A stretch of 64,000 bases of DNA from CALBPI01 sp039033995 (GTDB taxonomy: Bacteria; Pseudomonadota; Gammaproteobacteria; Steroidobacterales; Woeseiaceae), in contig JBCCBP010000001.1 of the NCBI GenBank assembly GCA_039033995.1, positions 124,001 to 188,000 on the forward strand, given 5' to 3'. A program made the position numbers and the translations under genes. The notes beneath the pieces are model-generated. The model searched no databases. It worked only from the letters and a program-made list of their open reading frames with translations, and was not told the origin of the DNA. Positions 7,878-18,114 of the stretch are shown here, one piece after another (the first letter of the stretch is position 1; each line of letters begins with the position of its first letter).

Positions 7878-9797
7878 TTAACGACCGAAGTTGAATCGCA
7901 AACCAACGTAACCGGCCCGACCAAGCGTCTGATAGCCGAACACTTCTTCGTAGTCCTCATCCAACAGATTGCTACCGCGCAGGTAAACGGTCAACGCGTC
8001 AGATACAGTGAACTGACTGCTTAAATCGAGCAGCCAAAAATTCCCGATCGTGACGATCTCGGACGGCGTCGGGAACGGCGGGAAGAAGCGATCTAGGCGC
8101 GTCCCGCCGTACTCGGCCGTCAAACGATTGTTCCAACGGCCATCGAAACCCGCGAGCGACAAACCCAAGGCACCGGTGTGGCGCGGTCGGCGAAGTTCGT
8201 CGATGTCGCCGCCCGTCACGGCATCCGGCTCCGTGGCGTCGACATAGGTGTAGCTCGCATCCACGGCGATGTTGGCGTTGATCTGCCATTGTGCTGCGAT
8301 TTCGGCACCCTGACGCTCGCTGTCACCGTCCTGATTCTCCGCAGTGACCTCGAAGTTCTCTGTGAACACGAAACCGTTAATCTCGTTCTCGAGGTTTTGC
8401 TGGAACACAGTCAACTGCCATGTCAGCCGATCATCAAACAGGCTAGCGTCCACGCCAGCATCGATCGACAAAGATTCCTCGGGTTCGAGATTGGGATTAC
8501 CGACGAACGTGCCAGGGAAGAATCCGAAGCGCTCGGTGAAGGTCGGGTTTTTCTGGCCTGTTCCGATGCTACCGCGTAGCTTCAGTGTTGGCGAGAGCGT
8601 ATACGCGCCCGACAAGCGCGCGTTGAACGCGTCGTCAAAATCGCTATTGCTATCGAAACGTGCGCTGGCGATCCAGCTGAAGTTTTCAGCCGCAAGACCC
8701 CGGTACTCAGCAATCAAGCTTGAAATATCCATCGACTGATCCTGGTTCGGATCGCCGAAGACGACGGCCCCCCGTTGGCGGAAGTCCGATTGTTCGTGCT
8801 CAGCCGCGAGAGACAACCCGTTGTCACCGATCGGAATATCGAGCTGGTAGCTAAGCGCCAGCCGCTCTGCCCCGCTGCTGATGCCAGCTTCGCCATTAGC
8901 GAACGACTCATTGTCGCTGTCGAACCAGCGAGCCGAGAGGCTGTGCGTCATTCCCGCCGCGCCACTCTCCCAACGCCCGGTCACGTTAGCCGTCAGCGTG
9001 CTCGTCTCGTTCACGCTGTCCGAGTCCGCGGGCAAACCCGTGCTGAAATCAATCGCATCGAATTCCGCGGTCGCATCGCTGTAGCGCAGCGCGCTTTTGA
9101 TCTCCAATGAACCGTCGCTACGCCAGTTCGCATTGGCGAACAGCGTCGTCAGTTCGGCACCATCTTCTTCATCGCCGGTTCGGGAGATATTGGCGCCGTC
9201 GGTGTCCTGACGTTCGATGCCGCCAGCGAGCTGCCAGGCGCCCGCATCGGTGCTGCCGTTCAATCCGAGATTTCGGGTACCGAAGCTGCCCGCTTCCGCG
9301 TAACCGTCGACGCCCGCAACACCGTCACCGCCTTGTCGGGTAATGACGTTGACGACGCCGCCGATCGCATCCGTACCCCACAACGTACTCTGTGCACCGC
9401 GCACAATTTCGATACGCTCGATTTGCGCCGTGCTCAGGAATTCCCAGCGAAACTCATCGCCGGTTGCCGGGTCGTTGGCCCGGTTGCCGTCGATCAATAC
9501 GAGGATCTGATTCGCTTCAGCGCCGCGTACGCGCACCTGCGTTTGCGAGCCGCTCACCCCGGTACGGCTCACGCTGAAGCCGGGCACGCTGCGCAATAGA
9601 TCGGCCACGGTCAACGCCTGTCTCGCAGCAATGTCATTGTTGTCGATAATGGTGACGGCGTTGCCGATGTCACTGAGCGACAGCGGCGTGCGTGCTGCAC
9701 TAACGACAATTTCGTCGACCGGCTCCTCGGCATGAACGCTGCCAACCGACGCCACCGCTAGCGTCACAGCAGAAAAGATAGAGTGAGTGATTTTCAT
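7878..9797 (-). CDS. btuB: TonB-dependent vitamin B12 receptor BtuB
   Basis: A 639-residue outer-membrane receptor that imports cobalamin with TonB-ExbBD. It has a signal peptide (about 1-23, cleavage after SVHA) and a TonB box-like stretch DEIVVSAAR. The plug domain (about 40-150) includes VRIRG-type motifs such as VRVRGAEANQILVLIDG. The 22-strand barrel ends with a terminal aromatic region, LRFNFGR. A cobalamin riboswitch directly upstream on the same strand supports the substrate. No btuCDF or cobalamin synthesis genes lie in the window. Confidence 0.92.
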   Translation of the reverse strand: MKITHSIFSAVTLAVASVGSVHAEEPVDEIVVSAARTPLSLSDIGNAVTIIDNNDIAARQALTVADLLRSVPGFSVSRTGVSGSQTQVRVRGAEANQILVLIDGNRANDPATGDEFRWEFLSTAQIERIEIVRGAQSTLWGTDAIGGVVNVITRQGGDGVAGVDGYAEAGSFGTRNLGLNGSTDAGAWQLAGGIERQDTDGANISRTGDEEDGAELTTLFANANWRSDGSLEIKSALRYSDATAEFDAIDFSTGLPADSDSVNETSTLTANVTGRWESGAAGMTHSLSARWFDSDNESFANGEAGISSGAERLALSYQLDIPIGDNGLSLAAEHEQSDFRQRGAVVFGDPNQDQSMDISSLIAEYRGLAAENFSWIASARFDSNSDFDDAFNARLSGAYTLSPTLKLRGSIGTGQKNPTFTERFGFFPGTFVGNPNLEPEESLSIDAGVDASLFDDRLTWQLTVFQQNLENEINGFVFTENFEVTAENQDGDSERQGAEIAAQWQINANIAVDASYTYVDATEPDAVTGGDIDELRRPRHTGALGLSLAGFDGRWNNRLTAEYGGTRLDRFFPPFPTPSEIVTIGNFWLLDLSSQFTVSDALTVYLRGSNLLDEDYEEVFGYQTLGRAGYVGLRFNFGR

Positions 9798-9915
9798 GAT
9801 TTTGCTCCCGCAGACGTCCCCGAGCCCGCTTAAGTCGGGTGAGCTGCGGACGAATCGAGAGCGCGCGAAAGCGAGGTCCCCACCGATCGCCCGCCGCGAT
9901 CACACCGTGGATTAA

Positions 9916-10100
9916 TCAACAGGCCGGTATCCGGACTCATGAGTAACGCGCAGCGTTGTGGCGGATCGCCTTCCCACACACCCTGTGTGCAGTGGCTTAA
10001 GAGGATCAGCCTGACTCATTTACCGTTGCGGGGGCAGTGACGGGATTGCCTGTGGCGCACCGTCTTCCCGTTTAATGTTGCCTTGCCAGACAACACTCAC
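9916..10100 (-). promoter_or_regulatory. Cobalamin (B12) riboswitch
   Basis: Read on the minus strand, the leader has the conserved cobalamin aptamer elements in order. There is GGGAAGACGGTG near the 5' side (about 10060-10072), GCAACGGTAAATGAGTC, GCCACTG followed by GGGAAGGCG, and the B12-box-like GAGTCCGGATACCGGCC (9922-9938). It lies 120 bp upstream of btuB, so adenosylcobalamin should repress the receptor. The 5' limit is approximate. Confidence 0.92.
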
Positions 10101-10194
10101 CTGTCGAAGTCGCGGTCAACTTACGCCATCTATAGAGTCGGCGCAACAGTGGCTTGCGTCGAACGCGGAAGCGGCGGCGTTAAGCTGTTGACAA

Positions 10195-11958
<1,764 letters not shown>

Positions 11959-11978
11959 TCGGCTGGGCTAGCGTCGGG

Positions 11979-13547
11979 TCAACCGGTCGGCAGCGCGTAT
12001 TCGACGGTGGTGCCCGGTCCGAGCGGTAAGCCAAGCGCGATCCACGCCATCGTCATGATGAGTCCCGAGATCATCAGCGCGATGGAATACGGAATCATCG
12101 TCGCGGTCAGGCTGCCAAGCCCGAATTCTTTTTGCCAACGTTGGCAGAACGTCAGAATCAGCGGGAAGTACACCATCAGCGGCGTAATGATGTTACTGGC
12201 ACTGTCGCCGACCCGGTAGGCTGCAGTCGTCATCTCCGGGCTGATGTTCAACAACATCATCATCGGCACCATGACCGGCGCGAGCAACGCCCATTTCGCG
12301 CTGGCAGAGCCGACGAACAAATTGATCACGCCAGTGAACAACACCAGCAAACCGAGCAGGACGGGCATCGGCAGGTTGGCGCCATTCAGCGCGTCCGCGC
12401 CCATGATCGCGAAAATCAGTCCAAGTTCGGACCAATTGAACATGGCAACGAAGTGCGCCGCAGCAAATGCCAGCACCATGTAGTAGGCGAGATCACCCAT
12501 CGCGTCGGTCATCATGCGCACGATATCCCGGTGGCTTTTCACCGTGCCGGCTGCCGCGCCATAAGCCCAGCCACAGGCGACAAACAGGACCAGGAATCCG
12601 GCGACTAACGAACGATAGAACGGGCTCAGGCGTGCGTCGGGCTGGGCGGCTTCGTTGATCAACGGTGTGCCTGGCCCGATCGTGAAACCGATCCACAACA
12701 GAATGACGGCGATGGCAGCAATGCCGGCATAGACCAGCCCTTTGCGTTCGCCGGGCTCGAGGGGTTTGTCCTCATCGCTGCTGATCGCGGCAAGATCGCC
12801 TTCTGCTCTGAAACTGCCGAGGCGTGGCTCGATAATACGGTCTGTGACATACCAGATCACTGGCAGAAAGACGAACGTCATCGCCGCGATAAAATACCAA
12901 TTGCCGGCGATATTCGGCTCCCATCCCGGTACCAGCGTTTCCGCTGCCTCCTGTGTGATGCCGAACAGCAATGCGTCGAGCTGACCGGGGAACAGATTGG
13001 CGGAGAACCCACCCGAAACACCAGCAAAGGCCGCCGCGATACCGGCAACCGGATGTCTACCCGCCGCGGCGTAGAGCACACCGGCCAGTGGAATCAGTAC
13101 GACATAGGCCGCGTCAGCGGCGAGGTTACCGATCATCGCCACCAGTGCGACCATCGGCGTCAGCAAGAATTTTGGCGCGTTGCGTACAGCGCCACGCATC
13201 GCCGTACCAAACAGCCCGGATCGTTCAGCGATACCGGCGCCCAGCATCACAACCAAGACATATCCCAATGGATGAAAATGCGTGAATGTCTTCGGCATAT
13301 CCACCCAGAGCCGTTGGATATTTTCCGCACTCAACAAGCTCTGCGCACTGATGATGGCCTGACCGTTGGCGTCGAGGCGGGTTGGATGCGGTGCGGAGAG
13401 GCCGGCGGCAGAGGCTGCGATGCTGATCACGACCAGCACAGCGATCAGCCAGAAGAAGATGAACACCGGGTCTGGCAGGCGATTGCCTGTGCGCTCAATC
13501 CACGCGAGCACGCCCCTCTGCGTGGTTACGTTCGCCGTATCGTTCAT
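11979..13547 (-). CDS. AbgT family transporter (p-aminobenzoyl-glutamate / antimetabolite type)
   Basis: A 522-residue polytopic inner-membrane protein. Its start reads LAWIERTGNRLPDPVFIFF and it carries the typical AbgT segments ERSGLFGTAMR, LFVGSASAKWA and DSASNIITPLMVYFP. The family includes E. coli AbgT and MtrF-like sulfonamide exporters. Import of p-aminobenzoyl-glutamate or export of folate-pathway inhibitors are both possible. The ABC exporter gene follows after 20 bp. Confidence 0.88.
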   Translation of the reverse strand: MNDTANVTTQRGVLAWIERTGNRLPDPVFIFFWLIAVLVVISIAASAAGLSAPHPTRLDANGQAIISAQSLLSAENIQRLWVDMPKTFTHFHPLGYVLVVMLGAGIAERSGLFGTAMRGAVRNAPKFLLTPMVALVAMIGNLAADAAYVVLIPLAGVLYAAAGRHPVAGIAAAFAGVSGGFSANLFPGQLDALLFGITQEAAETLVPGWEPNIAGNWYFIAAMTFVFLPVIWYVTDRIIEPRLGSFRAEGDLAAISSDEDKPLEPGERKGLVYAGIAAIAVILLWIGFTIGPGTPLINEAAQPDARLSPFYRSLVAGFLVLFVACGWAYGAAAGTVKSHRDIVRMMTDAMGDLAYYMVLAFAAAHFVAMFNWSELGLIFAIMGADALNGANLPMPVLLGLLVLFTGVINLFVGSASAKWALLAPVMVPMMMLLNISPEMTTAAYRVGDSASNIITPLMVYFPLILTFCQRWQKEFGLGSLTATMIPYSIALMISGLIMTMAWIALGLPLGPGTTVEYALPTG

Positions 13548-13614
13548 TCGCCTGACTCCCCTTCAGCACTGCAGCTTCTCGAAAGGGTAAGCCAGCCGTA
13601 GCGTGAAAGCTATG

Positions 13615-15459
13615 TCAGCCGGTCGCCGTGGCCTGTTCGGCGGCCTCGATGAGTTGCGCGACTTGCGGTTCTCGTCGTTTGAGCCAAGCAGACACTGCGC
13701 CGCAGAATTCGCTCTGACCCACATTGATCTCAAACACCGGCGCAAACATCTCGAGTTTTTCAAATGCAGCCGAAAACAGGTTAAACACGTAGATCGGGTC
13801 GAGCGTGATCGCGCTTTCGAACCGAGCGGCGACCTCGTCGAGGGTATCTGTCGCGTCGTCAGGTGATACCGCGACGAACACATCGCAAAGCTGATTGGTC
13901 AGAATGGCGATCTGTCGGGCCTTTTCCTCATCGTCGGCAGGTGCGGGTACCGGTCCGTCGTCCAAGCCGCGGATTGCGTCGGCGATTATGCTTGGCAGGC
14001 TCCAGATCTCAGCGACTTTCGCGCCGAGGGACGCGTAAGGGACACCGAGTATCTCGGTCGCAGCGGCTTTTTTACTGATACCGTTCTGGGCACGCAGCGC
14101 CTCGATATCCTCATGCTCTTCGGGGAAGTAATAGATCACCAGGTTCTCGCCAAGGTTCTGACACATCCCCGCGATGAATGCCTCTTCGTCATTGCGCAGT
14201 TGCTCGCGCTTGGCGAGGTGACGCGCCAGCAATCCGGCGAAAAATGAGCGCGTCATGGAGTCTTTCAGAATGGACGAGTCACTTTTCATATTGCCGAACA
14301 AGATCAGACTCGAGCTGATCATGCGAACCTGCGGAATGCCCAGCAGTACAACCGCCTGCGATATGCTGGTGACCTCTGCAGCGCGAACGCCATAGAAGCC
14401 CGAGTTCGCCATCTTCAATAATTTGCTCGTCAACGACATGTCGCGCAGGATCACGTTCGCCAACGCGTCGGCGGGCGCGACGTTCTCATCGCTGGTCAGC
14501 CGGTTGATCTCCGTCAGCGTGCTGGAAATCGCAGGAAAGTCCTTTTTGCGCTGCATGCGTCGAATCAGGAAATCGACGGTACTGTGTCCACCCTCATCGC
14601 TACGCAAGGCGTCGCCCAGGCCGACGGCTGTGATCATCGTCTGGAACGCCTTAAACATCACACCGGCATCCGCATAGCGGGTCGTGGGTTCCACTGCAAA
14701 AGCGCCTTTAAAGAAGCGTTGCAAGTCCTCTGCGTGCGGCAGTTGGTTGAGCTTATCGAGATCAATATCGCCATTGGCGATGGCGCGTTGCATATCCTCG
14801 ACACTGCCGCCCTGGATGGCGCGTTCCCCGACCAGCATCTCGTAAAATGTCGATCCGAGCGCGAAGACATCGGTGAACGGCCCGAGCTGTTGCCTGAGAA
14901 AGTGCTCTGGAGCCATATAGCGCAGCGTGCCGGTGGCAAGGGTCAGGTCGGTTCGTCGGAAATCGACGAACTGCGACAAGCCGAAATCCATAATCTGAGG
15001 AGCGCCATCCGAATTGATCATAATGTTGCGTGGACTCAGGTCGAGATGTAGTACGCCAGCGCTGTGAGCCGACTTCATCGCATCGAGAATCGTTGCCATC
15101 ATTGGAATGGCATCGGCGAGCTCATATCGTTGGTGTTTTGACAATTCCAGTGCCAGTGTTTTGCCTTCAACGAATCCAAACACGAGAAAAGGGCCGTGCT
15201 CACTGTCGCCGATATCGTGAATCGGAATGATGTTAGCGTGCTTGACCCGACTCGCTGTGAGCGCCTCGAGTGGCGTTCCGTTCTCATCGGTTAACTTGAA
15301 TTCCGCTTTGTCGGTGGTGAGAACCTTGATCGCCACGTCGCGCTGCAGCTTGGGGTCGCGTGCCAGGTAGACGCGCCCCTGCGAGCCACGGCCGATGGTT
15401 CTTTGTATTTCATAACGGCCCAGTTGGGCGGATGTTGACTGCAAGGCGCTCTCCTCCAT
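13615..15459 (-). CDS. Serine/threonine protein kinase fused to HDOD domain
   Basis: A 614-residue cytoplasmic protein. The N-terminal Hanks-type kinase (about 15-285) has the Gly-rich loop GRGSQGRV, Lys45 in VAIKV, catalytic Asp140 in HLDLSPRN, DFG at 158-160 and MAPEH. The HRD arginine is replaced (HLD), so activation-loop control may be relaxed. An HDOD domain (about 300-500) follows, with NSGFYG and QAVVLLG, and then a helical tail. HDOD domains usually accompany signalling outputs in gammaproteobacteria. ATG 15459 is chosen because it precedes the kinase fold; the longer frame starts at a TTG. No phosphatase partner is adjacent. Confidence 0.88.
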   Translation of the reverse strand: MEESALQSTSAQLGRYEIQRTIGRGSQGRVYLARDPKLQRDVAIKVLTTDKAEFKLTDENGTPLEALTASRVKHANIIPIHDIGDSEHGPFLVFGFVEGKTLALELSKHQRYELADAIPMMATILDAMKSAHSAGVLHLDLSPRNIMINSDGAPQIMDFGLSQFVDFRRTDLTLATGTLRYMAPEHFLRQQLGPFTDVFALGSTFYEMLVGERAIQGGSVEDMQRAIANGDIDLDKLNQLPHAEDLQRFFKGAFAVEPTTRYADAGVMFKAFQTMITAVGLGDALRSDEGGHSTVDFLIRRMQRKKDFPAISSTLTEINRLTSDENVAPADALANVILRDMSLTSKLLKMANSGFYGVRAAEVTSISQAVVLLGIPQVRMISSSLILFGNMKSDSSILKDSMTRSFFAGLLARHLAKREQLRNDEEAFIAGMCQNLGENLVIYYFPEEHEDIEALRAQNGISKKAAATEILGVPYASLGAKVAEIWSLPSIIADAIRGLDDGPVPAPADDEEKARQIAILTNQLCDVFVAVSPDDATDTLDEVAARFESAITLDPIYVFNLFSAAFEKLEMFAPVFEINVGQSEFCGAVSAWLKRREPQVAQLIEAAEQATATG

Positions 15460-15576
15460 GCGACCATTGCGGCCACGGCGTCGGCGCGTGACCCGATAAT
15501 CTATGAAGGGTAGCGGCGAGACTGACCACAACTTTAGTGATGACAGCAAATCGCCAAAACCGAGAAAAATGCGCAA

Positions 15577-16104
15577 ATGTCAGAAAAAGCTATCGGTTTC
15601 GAGCCGATCTTCGGGAAAAATGCAACACATTTGATTCTTGGCACGATGCCGGGACAACGGTCGCTGGCCGAGGCGGCCTACTATGCGCATCCGCGAAACG
15701 CGTTCTGGCCCATCATGTCGGCTTGGTTGAATCTGCCGCCTTCACTCAGTTACGACGAACGTTGCGCCCGACTATCTGCCGCACCGGTGATCTTGTGGGA
15801 TGTGCTCGCTCATTGCGTCCGGCCGGGCAGCCTCGACAGCGCGATTCAGACCGATAGTATTGTCGCTAACGATTTTGCGAGGCTGCTGGCTGCCCATCCG
15901 AGTATCAGCACCGTGGTCTATAACGGCGCCAAAGCCTGTCAGTTGTTTGCCCGGCATGTCATCGGTCAACAGTCACTACCAGCGCGAGCACTGACACACA
16001 TCACATTGCCCTCGACAAGCCCGGCGTTCGCCAGCATGCCGCCTAAAGAGAAGCGTAGGCGCTGGTTAGCGGCCTTACCGGCTGCGAGTGCAGCATCAGA
16101 CTGA
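15577..16104 (+). CDS. DNA-deoxyinosine (hypoxanthine-DNA) glycosylase, UDG superfamily
   Basis: A 175-residue UDG-fold enzyme that would remove hypoxanthine formed by adenine deamination. It contains LGTMPG near residue 21, HPRN-FW with Asn41 as the candidate catalytic residue, VYNGAKA, and LPSTSPA in the C-terminal loop, matching the family 6 (HDG) pattern. The start ATG 15577 is divergent from the kinase-HDOD gene with about 117 bp between. It appears monocistronic. Confidence 0.85.
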   Translation: MSEKAIGFEPIFGKNATHLILGTMPGQRSLAEAAYYAHPRNAFWPIMSAWLNLPPSLSYDERCARLSAAPVILWDVLAHCVRPGSLDSAIQTDSIVANDFARLLAAHPSISTVVYNGAKACQLFARHVIGQQSLPARALTHITLPSTSPAFASMPPKEKRRRWLAALPAASAASD

Positions 16105-16179
16105 GCGCCGGCACTCGAAAGCCATGCTGCGGCAAGGACCGCTTCTTATAGCGTATTCGCCTGTATAGCATTTAAAATC

Positions 16180-16200
16180 AGCTATTTATAATGAATAGCT
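16180..16200. promoter_or_regulatory. Inverted repeat enclosing a -10-like hexamer
   Basis: AGCTATT (16180-16186) and AATAGCT (16194-16200) form a perfect 7-bp inverted repeat. The centre reads TATAATG, so a TATAAT hexamer (16187-16192) lies inside. No good -35 is visible 17 bp away. It could be an operator for the VOC-bioY-DUF1801 genes 150 bp downstream. Confidence 0.3.
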
Positions 16201-16354
16201 CTGTGTATCACACAGATATTTTGCTGCAGATTGAAAATTTTGCTGCGTTCTCGCGCAACATTTCTACGCGCAGTGGTATTGATCTCCGATTCAACGCTAT
16301 GGGTGTGATGCGGCATGGGCTATAGTGCGCACGGGACATCGATAGGGGAAGACC

Positions 16355-16729
16355 ATGATTGGCTATGTCACGCTCGGCACGAATTGTTTTGACGACAGCG
16401 CAGCATTTTATGATGACCTGCTGGGTTCGCTCGGTGCCAGCCGGCAAATGCAGGATGGTACTTTCGTCGCCTGGGGCAGGTCTCCGACTGAGCCTTGGCT
16501 GAGTATCATCGCGCCATTCGACGGCAAGCCGGCGACCGCTGGCAACGGCACGATGGTGGCCATCATGCTGGACAGCGCCACGCTGGTCGACGAGGCCCAT
16601 GCCAAAGCGCTGGCGCTCGGCGGCACCGACGAGGGTGCGCCTGGCCCGCGCGGAGGCGGTGGGTTTTATGCGGCCTACTGGCGCGATCTGGACGGCAATA
16701 AGCTGTGTTTTTTTAATCTCGGCGCGTAG
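16355..16729 (+). CDS. VOC (glyoxalase/bleomycin resistance) family protein
   Basis: A 124-residue single-domain VOC protein with the beta-alpha-beta-beta-beta repeats typical of glyoxalase-like folds. It starts MIGYVTLGTN and ends with the family-typical YWRDLDGNKLCFF, in which the Asp-Gly-Asn turn precedes the last strand. AGGGGAA lies just before ATG 16355. The substrate is unknown. The next gene (bioY) starts 19 bp downstream, so they probably share a transcript. Confidence 0.85.
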   Translation: MIGYVTLGTNCFDDSAAFYDDLLGSLGASRQMQDGTFVAWGRSPTEPWLSIIAPFDGKPATAGNGTMVAIMLDSATLVDEAHAKALALGGTDEGAPGPRGGGGFYAAYWRDLDGNKLCFFNLGA

Positions 16730-16748
16730 CTGAGCGAAGGCGGTTCGA

Positions 16749-17315
16749 ATGACGATAGGGGAATGGCTCGGCGCTGTGTTGTGCACGGCCGCGCTTGCGG
16801 TGGCTGCCAATCTCAGCTTTCCGTTGCCGGGTACGTCATTACCGCAGACCGCACAAACTATCGTTGTGCTGTTGTCAGGCGCCCTGCTCGGTTTCAATGG
16901 CGCCAGTATCACGATCCTTTTGTATCTGCTGGCTGGCATCGTCGGTCTACCCGTATTCGCCGACGGCCGTTCCGGTGCTGGCGTCTTGTTTGGGCCGAGC
17001 GGTGGTTATTTGTTGGCGTTCTGGTTTGCTGCAGCGCTGATCGGCTACCTTGCGGATACTGGTCGACTGCGTCGGCCGCGTTGGCGCCTTCTATTTTGGA
17101 TGCTGCTGGGGCATGCGCTGATATTGTTGATCGGCGGTGGCCTGCTTAGCGTCAGTGTCGGTTTGACGGCGGCCTGGTTTAATGGCGTGCAGCCATTCTG
17201 GGTGGGGGCGCTCGCTAAATCGACCATCGCGGCTGCCATTATCATGCTGCTGGAGTTTGTTCCGGCAGCGCGGGGGAGCAAGCCAATATGGCAAAAGCAA
17301 ACAACAAGACAGTAG
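16749..17315 (+). CDS. bioY: BioY biotin transporter S component
   Basis: A 188-residue membrane protein with about six helices. BioY signatures are PLPGTSLPQTAQT near residues 26-38, the loop with RSGAGVLFGPSGGY, and a hydrophobic C-terminal half. BioY binds biotin in the membrane, alone or with the EcfT/EcfA energising module, which is not encoded nearby. It lies between a VOC gene and a DUF1801 gene, whose start overlaps the bioY end by 28 bp. Confidence 0.88.
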   Translation: MTIGEWLGAVLCTAALAVAANLSFPLPGTSLPQTAQTIVVLLSGALLGFNGASITILLYLLAGIVGLPVFADGRSGAGVLFGPSGGYLLAFWFAAALIGYLADTGRLRRPRWRLLFWMLLGHALILLIGGGLLSVSVGLTAAWFNGVQPFWVGALAKSTIAAAIIMLLEFVPAARGSKPIWQKQTTRQ

Positions 17316-17716
17316 CGACGGACGCTTCGGTTGAGGCCTATCTGGCATCGATCAAAGATGCACAACGTCAGCGCCAGGCACGTGAGTTGGACGTCATTCT
17401 GCAGCAGATTACACGGCGGCCGCCGACGATGTGGGGCAAGACGATTGTCGGCTACGGTAGTTATGAATATCGCTACGAATCCGGGCGAGAAGGCGAAGCG
17501 GTGCTGACGGGCTTCTCGTCCAGAGCACAAAACCTGACGGTGTATGTAATGCCTGGGTTTTCCGAGTTCGACGAGGAGCTCAAAGCGCTCGGACCGCATA
17601 AGCTCGGCAAGTCGTGCCTGTACCTAAAGAACTTCGACGACGTTGATCAAAAGGTGTTGAAACGTATCCTGCGACGCTCGGTCGCGATCATGCGCAAGCG
17701 CTACAAGACGCACTAA
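17288..17716 (+). CDS. DUF1801 domain-containing protein (YdhG/YjbR-like fold)
   Basis: A 142-residue soluble protein. The family motif WGKTIVGYGSYEYRY is followed by VYVMPGF and LGKSCLYLKN, as in DUF1801 proteins. These have an alpha/beta fold related to frataxin-like proteins; their biochemical role is unknown. The start overlaps bioY by 28 bp and suggests coupled translation. The TAA stop overlaps the TAG of a minus-strand open frame. Confidence 0.85.
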   Translation: MAKANNKTVATDASVEAYLASIKDAQRQRQARELDVILQQITRRPPTMWGKTIVGYGSYEYRYESGREGEAVLTGFSSRAQNLTVYVMPGFSEFDEELKALGPHKLGKSCLYLKNFDDVDQKVLKRILRRSVAIMRKRYKTH

Positions 17717-17967
17717 CATCCCTCTTCTTTCCAGTGCGTCGCGACGTGTTCACAATCGTCTGACGACCAATTTTGCAGCCAGCGATCCATTTTTCTCACG
17801 TGCTCGTTGGTGGTACATCCGTGAGCTGTCTTGCTCGCTCGAAACCACTCGCTCTCAAGCCACTCCCGGATGTTGGCTAGCTCATCGTGAACTGAGGCCG
17901 TGACAGCAGTCAGGGAGCCTTTTTTCGAGCGAATCGTATTGAGCGAGAAAAAATGGATCGCTGACTG
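17713..17967 (-). pseudogene. Open frame without a start codon, possible gene remnant
   Basis: On the minus strand a frame is open for about 84 codons and stops at TAG 17715-17713. The last 57 or so codons look protein-like and Trp-rich, with stretches such as IREWLESEWFR and KMDRWLQNW, and a final EEGC. The frame has no ATG before codon 60; only 25 residues follow the first Met. Parts of it are duplicated in inverted orientation in the adjoining spacer. It may be a broken gene or a repeat that happens to be open. Confidence 0.25.
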
Positions 17968-18082
17968 CTAACCCTTGGAACGATGGATAGCTCACGGATG
18001 TACCAGCGATGTACACGGCAGCCCGCTGGCTGCCAATCCTTGGAACGATCGACAGCTCACGGATGTAGCGCCGAAGTACACG
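17775..18082. repeat. Cluster of inverted and direct repeats in a 400-bp spacer
   Basis: Two motifs recur in both orientations. Motif A, GACAGCTCACGGATGTACC, is inverted at 17812-17830 and direct (with changes) at 17986-18004 and 18051-18069. Motif B, GAGAAAAATGGATCGCTG with an extra A in one copy, is inverted at 17780-17797 and direct at 17945-17963. Two longer direct units starting CCTTGGAACGAT begin at 17973 and 18038, a 65-bp period. Long arms at 17905-17926 and 17947-17969 can form an imperfect hairpin, and GGCAGCC/GGCTGCC at 18017-18034 forms a perfect one. This looks like a dispersed intergenic repeat family, MITE- or REP-like. Confidence 0.75.
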
Positions 18083-18114
18083 CCAACGCGACGGACTGCC
18101 GGCTGCGAAAAAGA

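Noticed and set aside
16208..16939. 243-codon minus-strand frame opposite the VOC and bioY genes
   Set aside because: It crosses two well-supported genes on the other strand and shows no family features.
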